Below, piece after piece: positions 17,060-25,775 of a stretch of DNA of 64,000 nt. This stretch comes from Gordonia tangerina (GTDB taxonomy: Bacteria; Actinomycetota; Actinomycetes; Mycobacteriales; Mycobacteriaceae). Both the position numbers and the translations under genes were made by a program. The stretch covers positions 310,001 to 374,000 of the forward strand of contig NZ_JAKGCU010000001.1 in the NCBI RefSeq assembly GCF_021556435.1, in the 5' to 3' direction. The stretch's first letter is position 1; each line of letters starts with the position of its first letter. The notes beneath the pieces are model-generated. The model was not told the origin of the DNA and did not search any database. It worked only from the letters and a program-made list of their open reading frames with translations.

Positions 17060-17668
17060 CTATTCGGCGCGTCGGGCGTGTAGCACCACATCGTGGGTGT
17101 GCGCTCCACCGCCGGCGGCCACGCCGCGTTCCCGCGTCTCGTCGGTAAGTATCGTCCAGCCGTCTGCGAGCAGGGCGGCGACGTCGGCGGGCTGGAAGTA
17201 GTCGTCGGGGTTGCGTCCGTGCGCACGTATGCCCTCGGCCTCATGGGAGACCATCAGCAGTCGACCACCGGGCCCGACCGCCTCGATGATCCTGCGGATC
17301 GAGGTCTCGTCGGTGCGGGCGAGCGGGAAATAGTGCAGCGACACCAGGCCGAAGTCGCGGCCGGGGATCTCGTCGACGGTGAGATCGGCGCGCAACCAGG
17401 TGATCGCCTCCCGGGTGTCGGTTTCACGGGCGCGGTCGATGGCCACCTGGGAGATGTCGACGGCGGTGACCTGCCAGCCGCGGTCGGCCAGCCAGCGTGC
17501 GTCGGCGCCCTCACCCGAGCCGACGTCGAGCGCGGTGCCCGGCGCAACGTCGGCAATCTCCGCGATCAGGGCGGGATTGACGTCGGCGGTCCACAGGCGG
17601 TCGGCGCTGCTGTACCGCTGGTCCCATTCCGCTGCGCCGTCCATATCGCCGTGTGTGTGCTCGTTCAT
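17060..17668 (-). CDS. Class I SAM-dependent methyltransferase
   Basis: 202-aa methyltransferase of the tellurite-resistance TehB/UbiE-like branch. The SAM-binding motif I is ALDVGSGEGADARWLADRGW, with the acidic VTAVDIS strand and ITWLRADL for later motifs. The substrate cannot be told from sequence. ATG 17668 is divergent from dinB with 43 bp between starts, so the LexA box at 17698 may influence both. Confidence 0.85.
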   Translation of the reverse strand: MNEHTHGDMDGAAEWDQRYSSADRLWTADVNPALIAEIADVAPGTALDVGSGEGADARWLADRGWQVTAVDISQVAIDRARETDTREAITWLRADLTVDEIPGRDFGLVSLHYFPLARTDETSIRRIIEAVGPGGRLLMVSHEAEGIRAHGRNPDDYFQPADVAALLADGWTILTDETRERGVAAGGGAHTHDVVLHARRAE

Positions 17669-17697
17669 ACTCCGACCGTACTTGTCAGACCCTTATG

Positions 17698-17711
17698 CGA
17701 ACATATGTTCT
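17698..17711. promoter_or_regulatory. LexA (SOS) box at dinB
   Basis: CGAACATATGTTCT is a near-perfect match to the actinobacterial SOS box (consensus TCGAAC-N4-GTTCGA, RNRY-type spacer). It ends at the base just before the dinB ATG at 17712. This position would block transcription initiation when LexA is bound and argues for DNA-damage control of dinB, and possibly of the divergent methyltransferase. Confidence 0.75.
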
Positions 17712-18920
17712 ATGCGCATCGAGCGTAAGGACCGGTCGGAGGCCACGATCCTGCATGCCGATCTGGATTCCTTCTATGCCTCGGTTGAGCAGCGTGACGA
17801 TCCCCGCCTGCGGGGACGTCCGGTGATCGTCGGCGGTGGGGTGGTGCTGGCGGCAAGCTACGAGGCGAAGGCGTACGGGGTGCGGACGCCGATGTCTGGT
17901 CGGGAGGCCCGGGCACTGTGTCCCGACGCGATCGAGGTGCGCCCGCGATTCGACGCATACTCCGAGGCCAGCCGCGCGGTGTTCGAGATCTTCGACGACA
18001 TCACGCCCGTCGTCGAAGGTATCTCCGTCGACGAGGCATTCATGGACGTCGGCGGCCTGCACAGGATCAGCGGCACTCCGCTGAAGATCGCCGCTGACCT
18101 GCGCAAACGTGTCGCCACCGAGGTGGGGCTGCCGATCACCGTCGGTCTGGCCTGCACGAAGTTCCTGGCCAAGGTGGCCAGTGCGGTCGCCAAGCCCGAC
18201 GGGTTGCTGGAGGTGGCGCCGGGCACCGAACTCGAGTTCCTGCATCCCCTGCCAGTGCGGCGGCTGTGGGGTGTCGGCGCCGTCACCGAGGGCAAACTCG
18301 CCGACGCAGGCATCCGTACGGTGGGCGATCTCGCCGCGTTCGGTGAGCACGGCCTGTGCGGTCTGCTCGGCCGGGGCGCAGGCCGGCATCTGTATGCCTT
18401 GTCGATGGCGCGCGACCCGCGGCGCGTGGAGACGGGTCGTCGGCGCCGGTCGATCGGTTCCCAGCGTGCGCTCGGGCGTCGACCGAAGAACGAGGCCGAC
18501 ATCGAGGCCACGCTCGTCGCGATCGTCGAACGTCTGGGCAAACGGCTGCGCGGCGCGGATCGGGTCTGCCGAACCGTGGTGCTGCGGCTGCGGTTCGACG
18601 ATTTCGGTCGTGCCACACGATCGCGGTCGTTCCTGGAATGCACCGATCGCACCGACATCATCATGGCCGTCGCACGCGGTCTGCTCGACGACGCGAAGCC
18701 GCTGATCCGGGAGCGCGGGTGCACGCTGATCGGGTTGTCGCTGACCAACCTCGACGACCACGACAGCGTCCAGCTGAGTCTGCCATTCGAGTCCGACCAT
18801 GCCGCCGACCTCGACATCGCGATGGACGCACTGCGCAACCGTTTCGGCAGGGATGCGGTGACCCGGGCCGTGCTCGTCGGCCGCCACCACGGCGACGACG
18901 CACCTATGTTGCCGGACTGA
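17712..18920 (+). CDS. dinB: DNA polymerase IV (Y family)
   Basis: 402-aa translesion polymerase. Catalytic acidic residues are in LHADLDSFYASVEQ near the N-terminus and GISVDEAFMDVGG; the fingers/palm motif AASYEAKAYGVRTPM, helix-hairpin-helix in VRRLWGVGAVTEGKLADAGI, and a little-finger domain follow. The C-terminal peptide VQLSLPFE fits a beta-clamp-binding motif (QLSLPF). ATG 17712 gives MRIERKDRSEATILHADLD; the longer upstream frame is antisense to the methyltransferase. A LexA box abuts the start. Confidence 0.95.
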   Translation: MRIERKDRSEATILHADLDSFYASVEQRDDPRLRGRPVIVGGGVVLAASYEAKAYGVRTPMSGREARALCPDAIEVRPRFDAYSEASRAVFEIFDDITPVVEGISVDEAFMDVGGLHRISGTPLKIAADLRKRVATEVGLPITVGLACTKFLAKVASAVAKPDGLLEVAPGTELEFLHPLPVRRLWGVGAVTEGKLADAGIRTVGDLAAFGEHGLCGLLGRGAGRHLYALSMARDPRRVETGRRRRSIGSQRALGRRPKNEADIEATLVAIVERLGKRLRGADRVCRTVVLRLRFDDFGRATRSRSFLECTDRTDIIMAVARGLLDDAKPLIRERGCTLIGLSLTNLDDHDSVQLSLPFESDHAADLDIAMDALRNRFGRDAVTRAVLVGRHHGDDAPMLPD

Positions 18921-19200
18921 GGGTGTGGTGCGGGGTCTCGATACGCGGCCTCGCCCGGGGGCTCGGTCGCTACTCGACCAGCGGTTGGTTCGGCTGATCG
19001 AGGGTGTGGTGCGGGGGTCTCGATACGCGGCCTCGCCCAGGGGCTCGGTCGCTACTCGACCAGCGGTTGGTTCGGCTGATCGAGGGTGTGGTGCGGGGGT
19101 CTCGATACGCGGCCTCGCCCGGGGGCTCGGTCGCTACTCGACCAGCGGTTGGTTCGGCTGATCGAGTAGGTGACGAGCGCAGCGAGGAGCCGTATCGAGA
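18921..19200. repeat. 82-bp tandem repeat array, three copies
   Basis: Three nearly identical head-to-tail copies of an 82-bp unit containing TCTCGATACGCGGCCTCGCC and GGTCGCTACTCGACCAGCGG (unit anchors at 18936, 19018 and 19100). The array ends in an inverted partial copy (TGATCGAGTAGG...CGTATCGAGATC, about 19158-19203). It lies directly after the dinB stop. Copies of the same family occur near 11.9, 29.9 and 49.2 kb, always in intergenic space. Confidence 0.85.
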
Positions 19201-19350
19201 TCACCTCGCGTCCATGCACAAAACGCGCAAAAGACGAGTTATGCGCGCAAGCGTGACTGTGACCTGCATTACCCGCAGAGTGCTCTTGTAACGGCCGCGA
19301 CCACGAGTCCGCACACCTCCGGCCGTCCCCCACGCAGAAAGAGCTTGGCA

Positions 19351-20835
19351 ATGTTGGTAGCACTCGGCCTCGGTATGGTGGCCACCTTCATGTTCCTGAT
19401 CATCACCAAGAGGGCGACCCCGGTGGTCGCGCTGATCCTGGTGCCGGTGGCGTTCGGTCTGTTCGCCGGCGCCGGCCTCGACATCAGCGACATGATCGTC
19501 GACGGCATCGAAGACCTTGCGCCCACCGCGGCGATGCTGTTCTTCGCGATCATCTTCTTCGGCATCATGATCGACGTCGGACTCTTCGACCCGATCATCC
19601 GATTCATCGTCCGCGCGGTACGCAACGATCCGGCGCGCCTGGTGGTGGGTACCGCGGTATTGGCGATGCTCATCTCCCTCGACGGCGACGGCTCCACCAC
19701 CTTCATCGTCACCACCGCAGCACTGCTGCCGCTGTATCTGAAACTCGGTGTGAGTCCAGTGGTGCTGACGGTGGTCGCGGGCCTGGCCAACGGCACCATG
19801 AACATTCTCCCGTGGGGAGGACCGACGGCACGGGCGGCGAGCGCGCTGGGCATCGACACCAATTCGGTGTTCCTGCCGATGGTTCCGGCACTCGCCGCCG
19901 GACTGGTCGTGGTGTTGTTGTTCGCCTTCCATCTCGGTGTGCTGGAACGCCGTCGTATCGGGCAGATCGAGATCCGCGAGTCGGTGCTGGCACCGCGTGA
20001 GGAGGTGTTGGTGGCCGCCGGTGGCGGCTCGGGGGTCGATGTACCCCGCGGTGGCCGCGCCGGGCGAAGCGGTTCGGTCACAGGCGGTTCCGGCGACTCC
20101 GGTGACTCCGACGACTCCGAAGCCGTGACTCGCGACCTGCCCACCGCACCCGACGGCGCACCCGCCGACCCGGCGGCCTCCGCCTTCACCGGCATCCTCG
20201 ATCCGAACCGGGACACGCTGCGCCCCAGACTCTTCTGGGTGAACGCCGGGCTCACCGTCGCACTGCTGGCGGTCCTCGGTCTGGACCTGGTGTCGATCCC
20301 GGTGTTGTTCATGATCGCCTCCGGTATCGCGCTGGCCGTCAACTTCCCCCATCTGAAGGATCAGCAGGCGGCCATCACCCGGCACTCGTCGAGCATCGTG
20401 TCGGTGGTGGCGATGGTGCTGGCCGCCGCGGTACTGACCGGCGTGTTCAGCGGAACCGGCATGGTCGAGGCCATCGCGCACTGGTTGGCCTCGGGTATCC
20501 CCGACTGGATGGGACCGCACATGGCCGTCGTCATCGGCGTGTTGTCGATCCCGTTGACCTTCCTGATGAGCAACGACGCCTTCTATTTCGGTGTGCTGCC
20601 GGTGCTGTCGGAGACCGCGACCCGCTACGGCATCGATCCCGCCGAGATGGCTCGTGCCTCGATCACCGGTCAGCCCTTCCACATGCAGAGTCCGCTCGTG
20701 CCGGCGATCCTGTTGCTGGTGGCCCTCGCCGGTGTCGGGCTGGCCGATCACCACAAGAAGGTGCTGTGGCGAGCCGCGGCGGTGTCGCTGGTGATGCTCG
20801 GCGTCGGCTGCCTGATCGGCGCGATCCCGTTCTGA
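19351..20835 (+). CDS. CitMHS-family citrate/metal symporter
   Basis: 494-aa polytopic transporter of the CitMHS family, which imports citrate complexed with Mg2+ or Ca2+ together with protons. Conserved stretches include PVVALILVPVAFGLFAGAG, ISLDGDGSTTFIVTTAAL, NGTMNILPWGGPTARAAS and LTFLMSNDAFYFGVLPVL. A long Gly/Ser/Asp-rich cytoplasmic loop (GGSGDSGDSDDSE) splits the two halves and is longer than I expect for the family. ATG 19351 is used (TTG 19345 also possible). The next two genes encode a CitA/CitB-type two-component system, which probably induces it. Confidence 0.92.
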   Translation: MLVALGLGMVATFMFLIITKRATPVVALILVPVAFGLFAGAGLDISDMIVDGIEDLAPTAAMLFFAIIFFGIMIDVGLFDPIIRFIVRAVRNDPARLVVGTAVLAMLISLDGDGSTTFIVTTAALLPLYLKLGVSPVVLTVVAGLANGTMNILPWGGPTARAASALGIDTNSVFLPMVPALAAGLVVVLLFAFHLGVLERRRIGQIEIRESVLAPREEVLVAAGGGSGVDVPRGGRAGRSGSVTGGSGDSGDSDDSEAVTRDLPTAPDGAPADPAASAFTGILDPNRDTLRPRLFWVNAGLTVALLAVLGLDLVSIPVLFMIASGIALAVNFPHLKDQQAAITRHSSSIVSVVAMVLAAAVLTGVFSGTGMVEAIAHWLASGIPDWMGPHMAVVIGVLSIPLTFLMSNDAFYFGVLPVLSETATRYGIDPAEMARASITGQPFHMQSPLVPAILLLVALAGVGLADHHKKVLWRAAAVSLVMLGVGCLIGAIPF

Positions 20836-20870
20836 TCTGAGCCCACCTCACCGGCGAATAGGCTGGCCGC

Positions 20871-22532
20871 ATGCGATTGCGAACGCAGGTACTGCTCCTG
20901 CAACTCGCCGTCATCGCGGTCAGCCTCGCCGTCGGTTTCGGGCTGGTGCTCTCCGGCGCCGACGACCGGGTCCGCGACGAGTACGCGCAACGAGCGCTCG
21001 CCATCGCCCAGTCGGTGGCCGCCGACTCGACCGTCATCGACGAGGTCGCCGTACGTCAGGGCGCCGTCCTCGACCCGGCACAGCTGGCGGCCGGTCCGCT
21101 GCAATCCGAGGCCAACGCGGTGCGGCAGCGCACCGGCGCGTTGTTCGTCGTCATCGGCAACGCCTCCGGCATCCGGCTGGCTCACCCCGACGACGACCAG
21201 CTCGCGCAACATGTCTCCACCGACCCGTCCAACGCCCTGGCCGGCAACGAGGAGGTGACCACGGACCGCGGGACCCTCGGTGGATCGGTGCGGGCCAAGG
21301 TGCCCATCGTCGACGACGGCCGAGTGGTCGGTTTTGTCAGCGTGGGCGTGTCCACCGAGCGGCTGGCCGCCGAGACCCGTCGCGACATCGCCGCCACCGC
21401 GATCATCGCGCTGGTCGCGCTCGGGGTGGGGGCGCTCGGATCGATCCTGCTCGCCCGGCGCTGGCGCCGGCTGACCCTCGGCTTGGAACCCGACGAGCTG
21501 ACCGAGCTGGTGCGCGAGCAGGGCGCAGTGCTGCACTCCATCGCCGACGGCGTGCTCGCCGTCGACAGCAGCGGCGTCGTGCGCGTCGCCAACGACACCG
21601 CGCGACGACTGCTCGATCTGCCCGACCCGGTCGGAACCGATGTCGACGAGCTCTCGCTGAGTCCCCGGGTGCGGGGCGTGCTGGACCGGCCGACACCCGA
21701 CCCGGTCGCCGCGACCATCGGGGACCGGGTGGTGCTGGTCAGCTCGCACACCGTCGAAGCCGACGGCCGCGACCTGGGAATGGTGCTGTCGGTGGTTGAC
21801 CGCACCGACGTGGAGCACCTGACCCGCGAGGTGGATTCGATTCGTGCGATGAGCACGGTGTTGCGGGCGCATCGACACGAGACGGCGAATCGGATGCACG
21901 TCCTCGCCGGCTTGCTCCGGCACGGACACACGGCCGAAGCCATCGACTACCTCGAGGAGGTCAACGGCGTCGGCGGCCGAGGCGCGCGCCTGGCGGGCCT
22001 CGACAATGTGGGCGAGCCGCACCTCGAAGCATTCCTGGACGCCAAGGCCGCCCACGCGCGCGAACGGGCGACCACGCTCACCCTCGGTGACCAGACCTGG
22101 GTGCAGGGCAGCTTGCGCGATCCGGTTGTGGTGACCACCGTGTTGGGTAACCTCGTCGACAACGCGATCGATGCCTCCGCGCGCCCCGAGGCCGCCGGGC
22201 CGGCAGGCGATGCTCACGGCGCCGTCGAGGTGGAGGTGATCACCGACGGACACGACCTGATCATCAGTGTCGCCGATTCCGGTCCGGGTATTTCGTTCGA
22301 CGACCCGGCCGAGATATTCGCCGAGGGCGTGACCACCAAGGCGGACGCGGCGGTACCCGGTGGGCGCGGCATGGGTCTCGCGCTGTCACGGCAGATCGCC
22401 CGACGCATCGGCGGCGACATCTGGGTCGCGGACCCCGGCGGCGACGATGGCGGCGCGGTGCTCGTCGCCCGCCTGCCCGCGGTGTTGGAGACCGCGCAGA
22501 CGGCCGACCAGGACGGAGAGGGAGACCGATGA
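20871..22532 (+). CDS. CitA/DpiB-type sensor histidine kinase
   Basis: 553-aa membrane kinase. An N-terminal helix and a second helix (TAIIALVALGVGALGSIL) flank an extracytoplasmic PAS-like sensor (ALFVVIGNASGIRLAHP), the CitA/DcuS arrangement for di- and tricarboxylates. A cytoplasmic PAS domain follows (SIADGVLAVDSSG), then the phosphoacceptor motif LRAHRHETANRMH (His336 predicted) and the ATPase domain with NLVDNAIDA and GRGMGLAL. Its TGA overlaps the response-regulator ATG. Citrate as signal is inferred from the adjacent CitMHS gene. Confidence 0.92.
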   Translation: MRLRTQVLLLQLAVIAVSLAVGFGLVLSGADDRVRDEYAQRALAIAQSVAADSTVIDEVAVRQGAVLDPAQLAAGPLQSEANAVRQRTGALFVVIGNASGIRLAHPDDDQLAQHVSTDPSNALAGNEEVTTDRGTLGGSVRAKVPIVDDGRVVGFVSVGVSTERLAAETRRDIAATAIIALVALGVGALGSILLARRWRRLTLGLEPDELTELVREQGAVLHSIADGVLAVDSSGVVRVANDTARRLLDLPDPVGTDVDELSLSPRVRGVLDRPTPDPVAATIGDRVVLVSSHTVEADGRDLGMVLSVVDRTDVEHLTREVDSIRAMSTVLRAHRHETANRMHVLAGLLRHGHTAEAIDYLEEVNGVGGRGARLAGLDNVGEPHLEAFLDAKAAHARERATTLTLGDQTWVQGSLRDPVVVTTVLGNLVDNAIDASARPEAAGPAGDAHGAVEVEVITDGHDLIISVADSGPGISFDDPAEIFAEGVTTKADAAVPGGRGMGLALSRQIARRIGGDIWVADPGGDDGGAVLVARLPAVLETAQTADQDGEGDR

Positions 22533-23197
22533 CCGACGAGTTGGGTGTGCTCATCGTCGACGACGATTTCCGGGTCGCCGCGCTGCACGCGAGCATCGTC
22601 GAGGCGGTGCGCGGGTTCCGGGTGATCGACCGTGCGGGCAGCGTCGCCGCGGCGCGCTCCGCGTTGGCCAATCACGGCAGCGCCATCGACCTCGTGCTAC
22701 TCGACGTCTACCTGCCGGACGGCTCCGGAATCGACCTCGTGGGCGAGTTGCCGTGCGACACCTTCATCGTTGGAGCCGAGACCGACGCGGGCGCGGTGCG
22801 GGCGGCGATGCGGGCCGGGGCACTGGCCTACCTGATCAAGCCGTTCGATGACACCGAACTCGCTCGTCGCCTCGCCGGATACGTCCAGTACCGGCGGGTG
22901 CTGGCCGCCGAGGTCGTCGATCAACACGCGGTCGACACCGCGTTGTCGGCGTTGCGCTTCGGCACCCGGGCCGCCGAACGCGCCGATGCCGCGTCCCCCA
23001 CCGAGCATCGCATCCTGGAGTTGTTCGCCGATGCCGACGGCCCACTGTTCGCCGATCAGGTGTCCTCGGCGGTCGGGGTGTCACCGGCCACGGCGCGTCG
23101 ACATCTCGCTCACCTCGTCACTGCCGGGCGGCTGAACATGGCGTTGCAGTACGGCAGCACCGGTCGGCCGCGCCAGGAATACCGGCTACCCGGGTAG
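22529..23197 (+). CDS. CitB/DpiA-type response regulator
   Basis: 222-aa response regulator. The receiver domain has the acidic pocket VLIVDDDFRV, the phosphoacceptor Asp59 in LVLLDVYLPDGSG and Lys in YLIKPFD. The C-terminal half is a CitB-type DNA-binding domain with helix-turn-helix (SSAVGVSPATARRHLAHLV). It starts inside the kinase stop (ATGA), so the pair is coupled. Its likely target is the citrate transporter gene directly upstream. Confidence 0.92.
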   Translation: MTDELGVLIVDDDFRVAALHASIVEAVRGFRVIDRAGSVAAARSALANHGSAIDLVLLDVYLPDGSGIDLVGELPCDTFIVGAETDAGAVRAAMRAGALAYLIKPFDDTELARRLAGYVQYRRVLAAEVVDQHAVDTALSALRFGTRAAERADAASPTEHRILELFADADGPLFADQVSSAVGVSPATARRHLAHLVTAGRLNMALQYGSTGRPRQEYRLPG

Positions 23198-23291
23198 CGG
23201 TGTGCGATCGGCCGTGCGCGGGGAGTCCGTCTGGCACGATGGAGACGGCAAGGGGAACGAGGCCACATCCGGTAGCACCGAAGGGGTCCTG

Positions 23292-25682
23292 ATGACCGCT
23301 GCCCGCACCGCCGACCACACCGACGACGACGCCGACCTGTCCGCCGATCTGCGGTGGTGGGACGCGGCCAACTACCTCACCGCTGCGCAGATCTATTTGC
23401 AGGACAACGTGTTACTGCGCGAACCGCTGACCGTCGAGCACATCAAACCGCGACTGCTCGGGCACTGGGGTACCAGTCCGGGGTTGTCCGCGATCTACGT
23501 CGTGCTCAATCGGGTGATCCGCGAGACCGACACGGACTGGCTCTACATCACCGGACCGGGCCACGGCGGTCCGGCGCTGGTGGCCAACACCTACCTCGAG
23601 GGCACCTACACCGACATCTATCCGCACGTCACTCTCGACGAACGTGGCGTGCGCCGCCTGTGCCGCCAGTTCTCCACGCCCGGAGGCATTCCCAGCCATG
23701 TGAGCGTGCCGACACCCGGCAGTATCCATGAGGGTGGTGAACTCGGCTACGCCCTGGTGCACGCGGCCGGCGCCGCCTTCGACCATCCGGACCTGGTGGT
23801 GGCATGTGTCATCGGCGACGGCGAGGCCGAGACCGGTCCACTCGCGGGGTCATGGAAGCTCCCGGCCTTCCTCAACGCCGAACGCGACGGTGCGGTCCTG
23901 CCCATCCTGCATCTCAACGGCGCAAAGATCGCCGCCCCCACCGTGTTCGGCCGAAGCGACGACGCCGACATCGCCGACTTCCTCGGCGGCCAGGGCTGGG
24001 CGCCGGTATTCGTCGAGGGCGACGACCCACGCGCGGTGTTCGGCGACTTGAAAGCCGCCATAGATCACTCCCACCGTCTGATTCGCGAGATCCAGGTAGC
24101 CGCGCGGGACGACGGTCGCGCTGACGACATCCGATGGCCGGCCATCGTGTTGCGCACCCCCAAGGGGTGGACAGGACCGTCCGAAGTAGACGGACGTCGC
24201 ATCGAGGGCACCCATTGGGCGCATCAGGTACCGCTGTCCGGGGTGCGCGACAACCCCGAACACCTGCGCCAACTGGAGAGCTGGCTGCGGTCTTATCGGC
24301 CCGAGGATCTCTTTGACGACACCGGTGCGGTGGTCGAGGACATCCGAGTTCTCGCGCCCGCCGGTGATCGTCGGCTCGGCGCGACGCCATACGCCAACGG
24401 CGGCCGCCTGCTGACCCCGCTGAAACTGCCGCCCATTGCGCGCTATGCCGTCGACGTCGACAAACCCGGTGCCACCATCCATCCCACCACCACCGTCCTC
24501 GGCGAATACATGCGCGACATCTACACGGAGAACACCACCCCGGACGGCGGCGGCACCTTCCGGCTGTTCTGCCCGGACGAGACCGCCAGCAACAAACTCG
24601 ACGCCGTGTTCGACGTGACCGACCGCTGCTGGCAGCTGCCCACCACCGAGTTCGACGACGACCTCTCGTCGTCGGGGCGGGTGATGGAGGTGCTCAGCGA
24701 GCATCTGTGCCAGGGCTGGCTGGAGGGCTATCTGCTCACCGGCCGGCATGGGCTGTTCGCCACCTACGAGGCGTTCGCGATGATCAGTGCGTCGATGGTC
24801 ATCCAGCACACCAAGTGGCTACAGCACGCGTCGCACCTGAGCTGGCGTGAACCGGTGGCGTCGCTGAACATCCTGTTGACGTCGACATGCTGGCGCAACG
24901 ACCACAACGGGTTCTCCCATCAGGGGCCCGGCCTGATCGACGCGGTGATGCCACTGGCACCCGACGTGGTGCGGATCTGGTTGCCGCCGGACTCCAACTC
25001 GTTGCTGTCGATCGCCGAGCACTGTTTCCGAAGCCGCGACCACGTGAACCTGGTGGTTGTCGACAAACAGCCCCACCTGCAGTACCTGTCGATCGAGGAG
25101 GCCGGGGAGCAGGCGGCGGCCGGTGCGTCGATCTGGGACTGGGCCGGAACCGAAGGGGACAGCGGCGATGACCCCGACATCGTGCTCGCCGGCGCCGGTG
25201 ACGTGCCCACCCAGGAGATCCTCGCGGCGGCGCAACTGCTGCGGGAATGGGTGCCCTACCTGCGGGTACGGGTCGTCAACGTGATGGATCTGATGGCCCT
25301 GCTGCCGCAGGCCGACCATCCGCACGGGATGACCGACGACGACTTCGCCGACCTGTTCACCGAGGACGGACACGTGGTGGTCGCCTTCCACGGTTACGCC
25401 CGCGCAGTGCATCAGCTGTTGCACGGCCGGCCCGACGCCGATCGATTCCACGTGCGTGGGTTCGCTGAGCAGGGCACCACCACCACACCGTTCGACATGG
25501 TGGTGCTCAACAAGATGAGCCGCTACCACCTCGTGCTCGAGGCGCTGCGCCGGGCGCGGCGCGTGCCCGAACGCAGCGAGGAGCTCGCCGAGCACTGCCG
25601 TGGCCAACTGGCGCGCCACCACGAATACGTCCGCGAGCACTTCGAGGACCTCCCGGAGATCCGGGACTGGACCTGGGCCTGA
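23292..25682 (+). CDS. xfp: Xylulose-5-phosphate/fructose-6-phosphate phosphoketolase
   Basis: 796-aa thiamine-diphosphate enzyme that splits xylulose 5-phosphate (or fructose 6-phosphate) with phosphate to acetyl phosphate and glyceraldehyde 3-phosphate (or erythrose 4-phosphate). Seen: WDAANYLTAAQIYLQDN, ITGPGHGGPALVANTYLEG, the TPP/Mg motif region VIGDGEAETGPLAGSW, and the C-terminal NKMSRYHLVLEALRRA. Full family length. ATG 23292 lies seven bases after AAGGGG; the upstream frame extension from 23202 is poorly conserved. It gives a bypass from sugar phosphates to C2 units. No acetate kinase is adjacent. Confidence 0.94.
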   Translation: MTAARTADHTDDDADLSADLRWWDAANYLTAAQIYLQDNVLLREPLTVEHIKPRLLGHWGTSPGLSAIYVVLNRVIRETDTDWLYITGPGHGGPALVANTYLEGTYTDIYPHVTLDERGVRRLCRQFSTPGGIPSHVSVPTPGSIHEGGELGYALVHAAGAAFDHPDLVVACVIGDGEAETGPLAGSWKLPAFLNAERDGAVLPILHLNGAKIAAPTVFGRSDDADIADFLGGQGWAPVFVEGDDPRAVFGDLKAAIDHSHRLIREIQVAARDDGRADDIRWPAIVLRTPKGWTGPSEVDGRRIEGTHWAHQVPLSGVRDNPEHLRQLESWLRSYRPEDLFDDTGAVVEDIRVLAPAGDRRLGATPYANGGRLLTPLKLPPIARYAVDVDKPGATIHPTTTVLGEYMRDIYTENTTPDGGGTFRLFCPDETASNKLDAVFDVTDRCWQLPTTEFDDDLSSSGRVMEVLSEHLCQGWLEGYLLTGRHGLFATYEAFAMISASMVIQHTKWLQHASHLSWREPVASLNILLTSTCWRNDHNGFSHQGPGLIDAVMPLAPDVVRIWLPPDSNSLLSIAEHCFRSRDHVNLVVVDKQPHLQYLSIEEAGEQAAAGASIWDWAGTEGDSGDDPDIVLAGAGDVPTQEILAAAQLLREWVPYLRVRVVNVMDLMALLPQADHPHGMTDDDFADLFTEDGHVVVAFHGYARAVHQLLHGRPDADRFHVRGFAEQGTTTTPFDMVVLNKMSRYHLVLEALRRARRVPERSEELAEHCRGQLARHHEYVREHFEDLPEIRDWTWA

Positions 25683-25775
25683 GCTCCCGTCGGGAATGCG
25701 CGACGTCCCGACGTTGTCGATGATGATCGGGTGTGACGCCGACTCGGCCGTCATCGGTGTGAAGGGAGTGGCGCG

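Noticed and set aside
18921..19180. CRISPR array
   Set aside because: The units are identical throughout, with no unique spacers, and no cas genes are in the window.
18925..19291. Open frames in the 82-bp repeat array
   Set aside because: They arise from the repeat and its length, show tandem identical peptides, and have no ribosome binding site.
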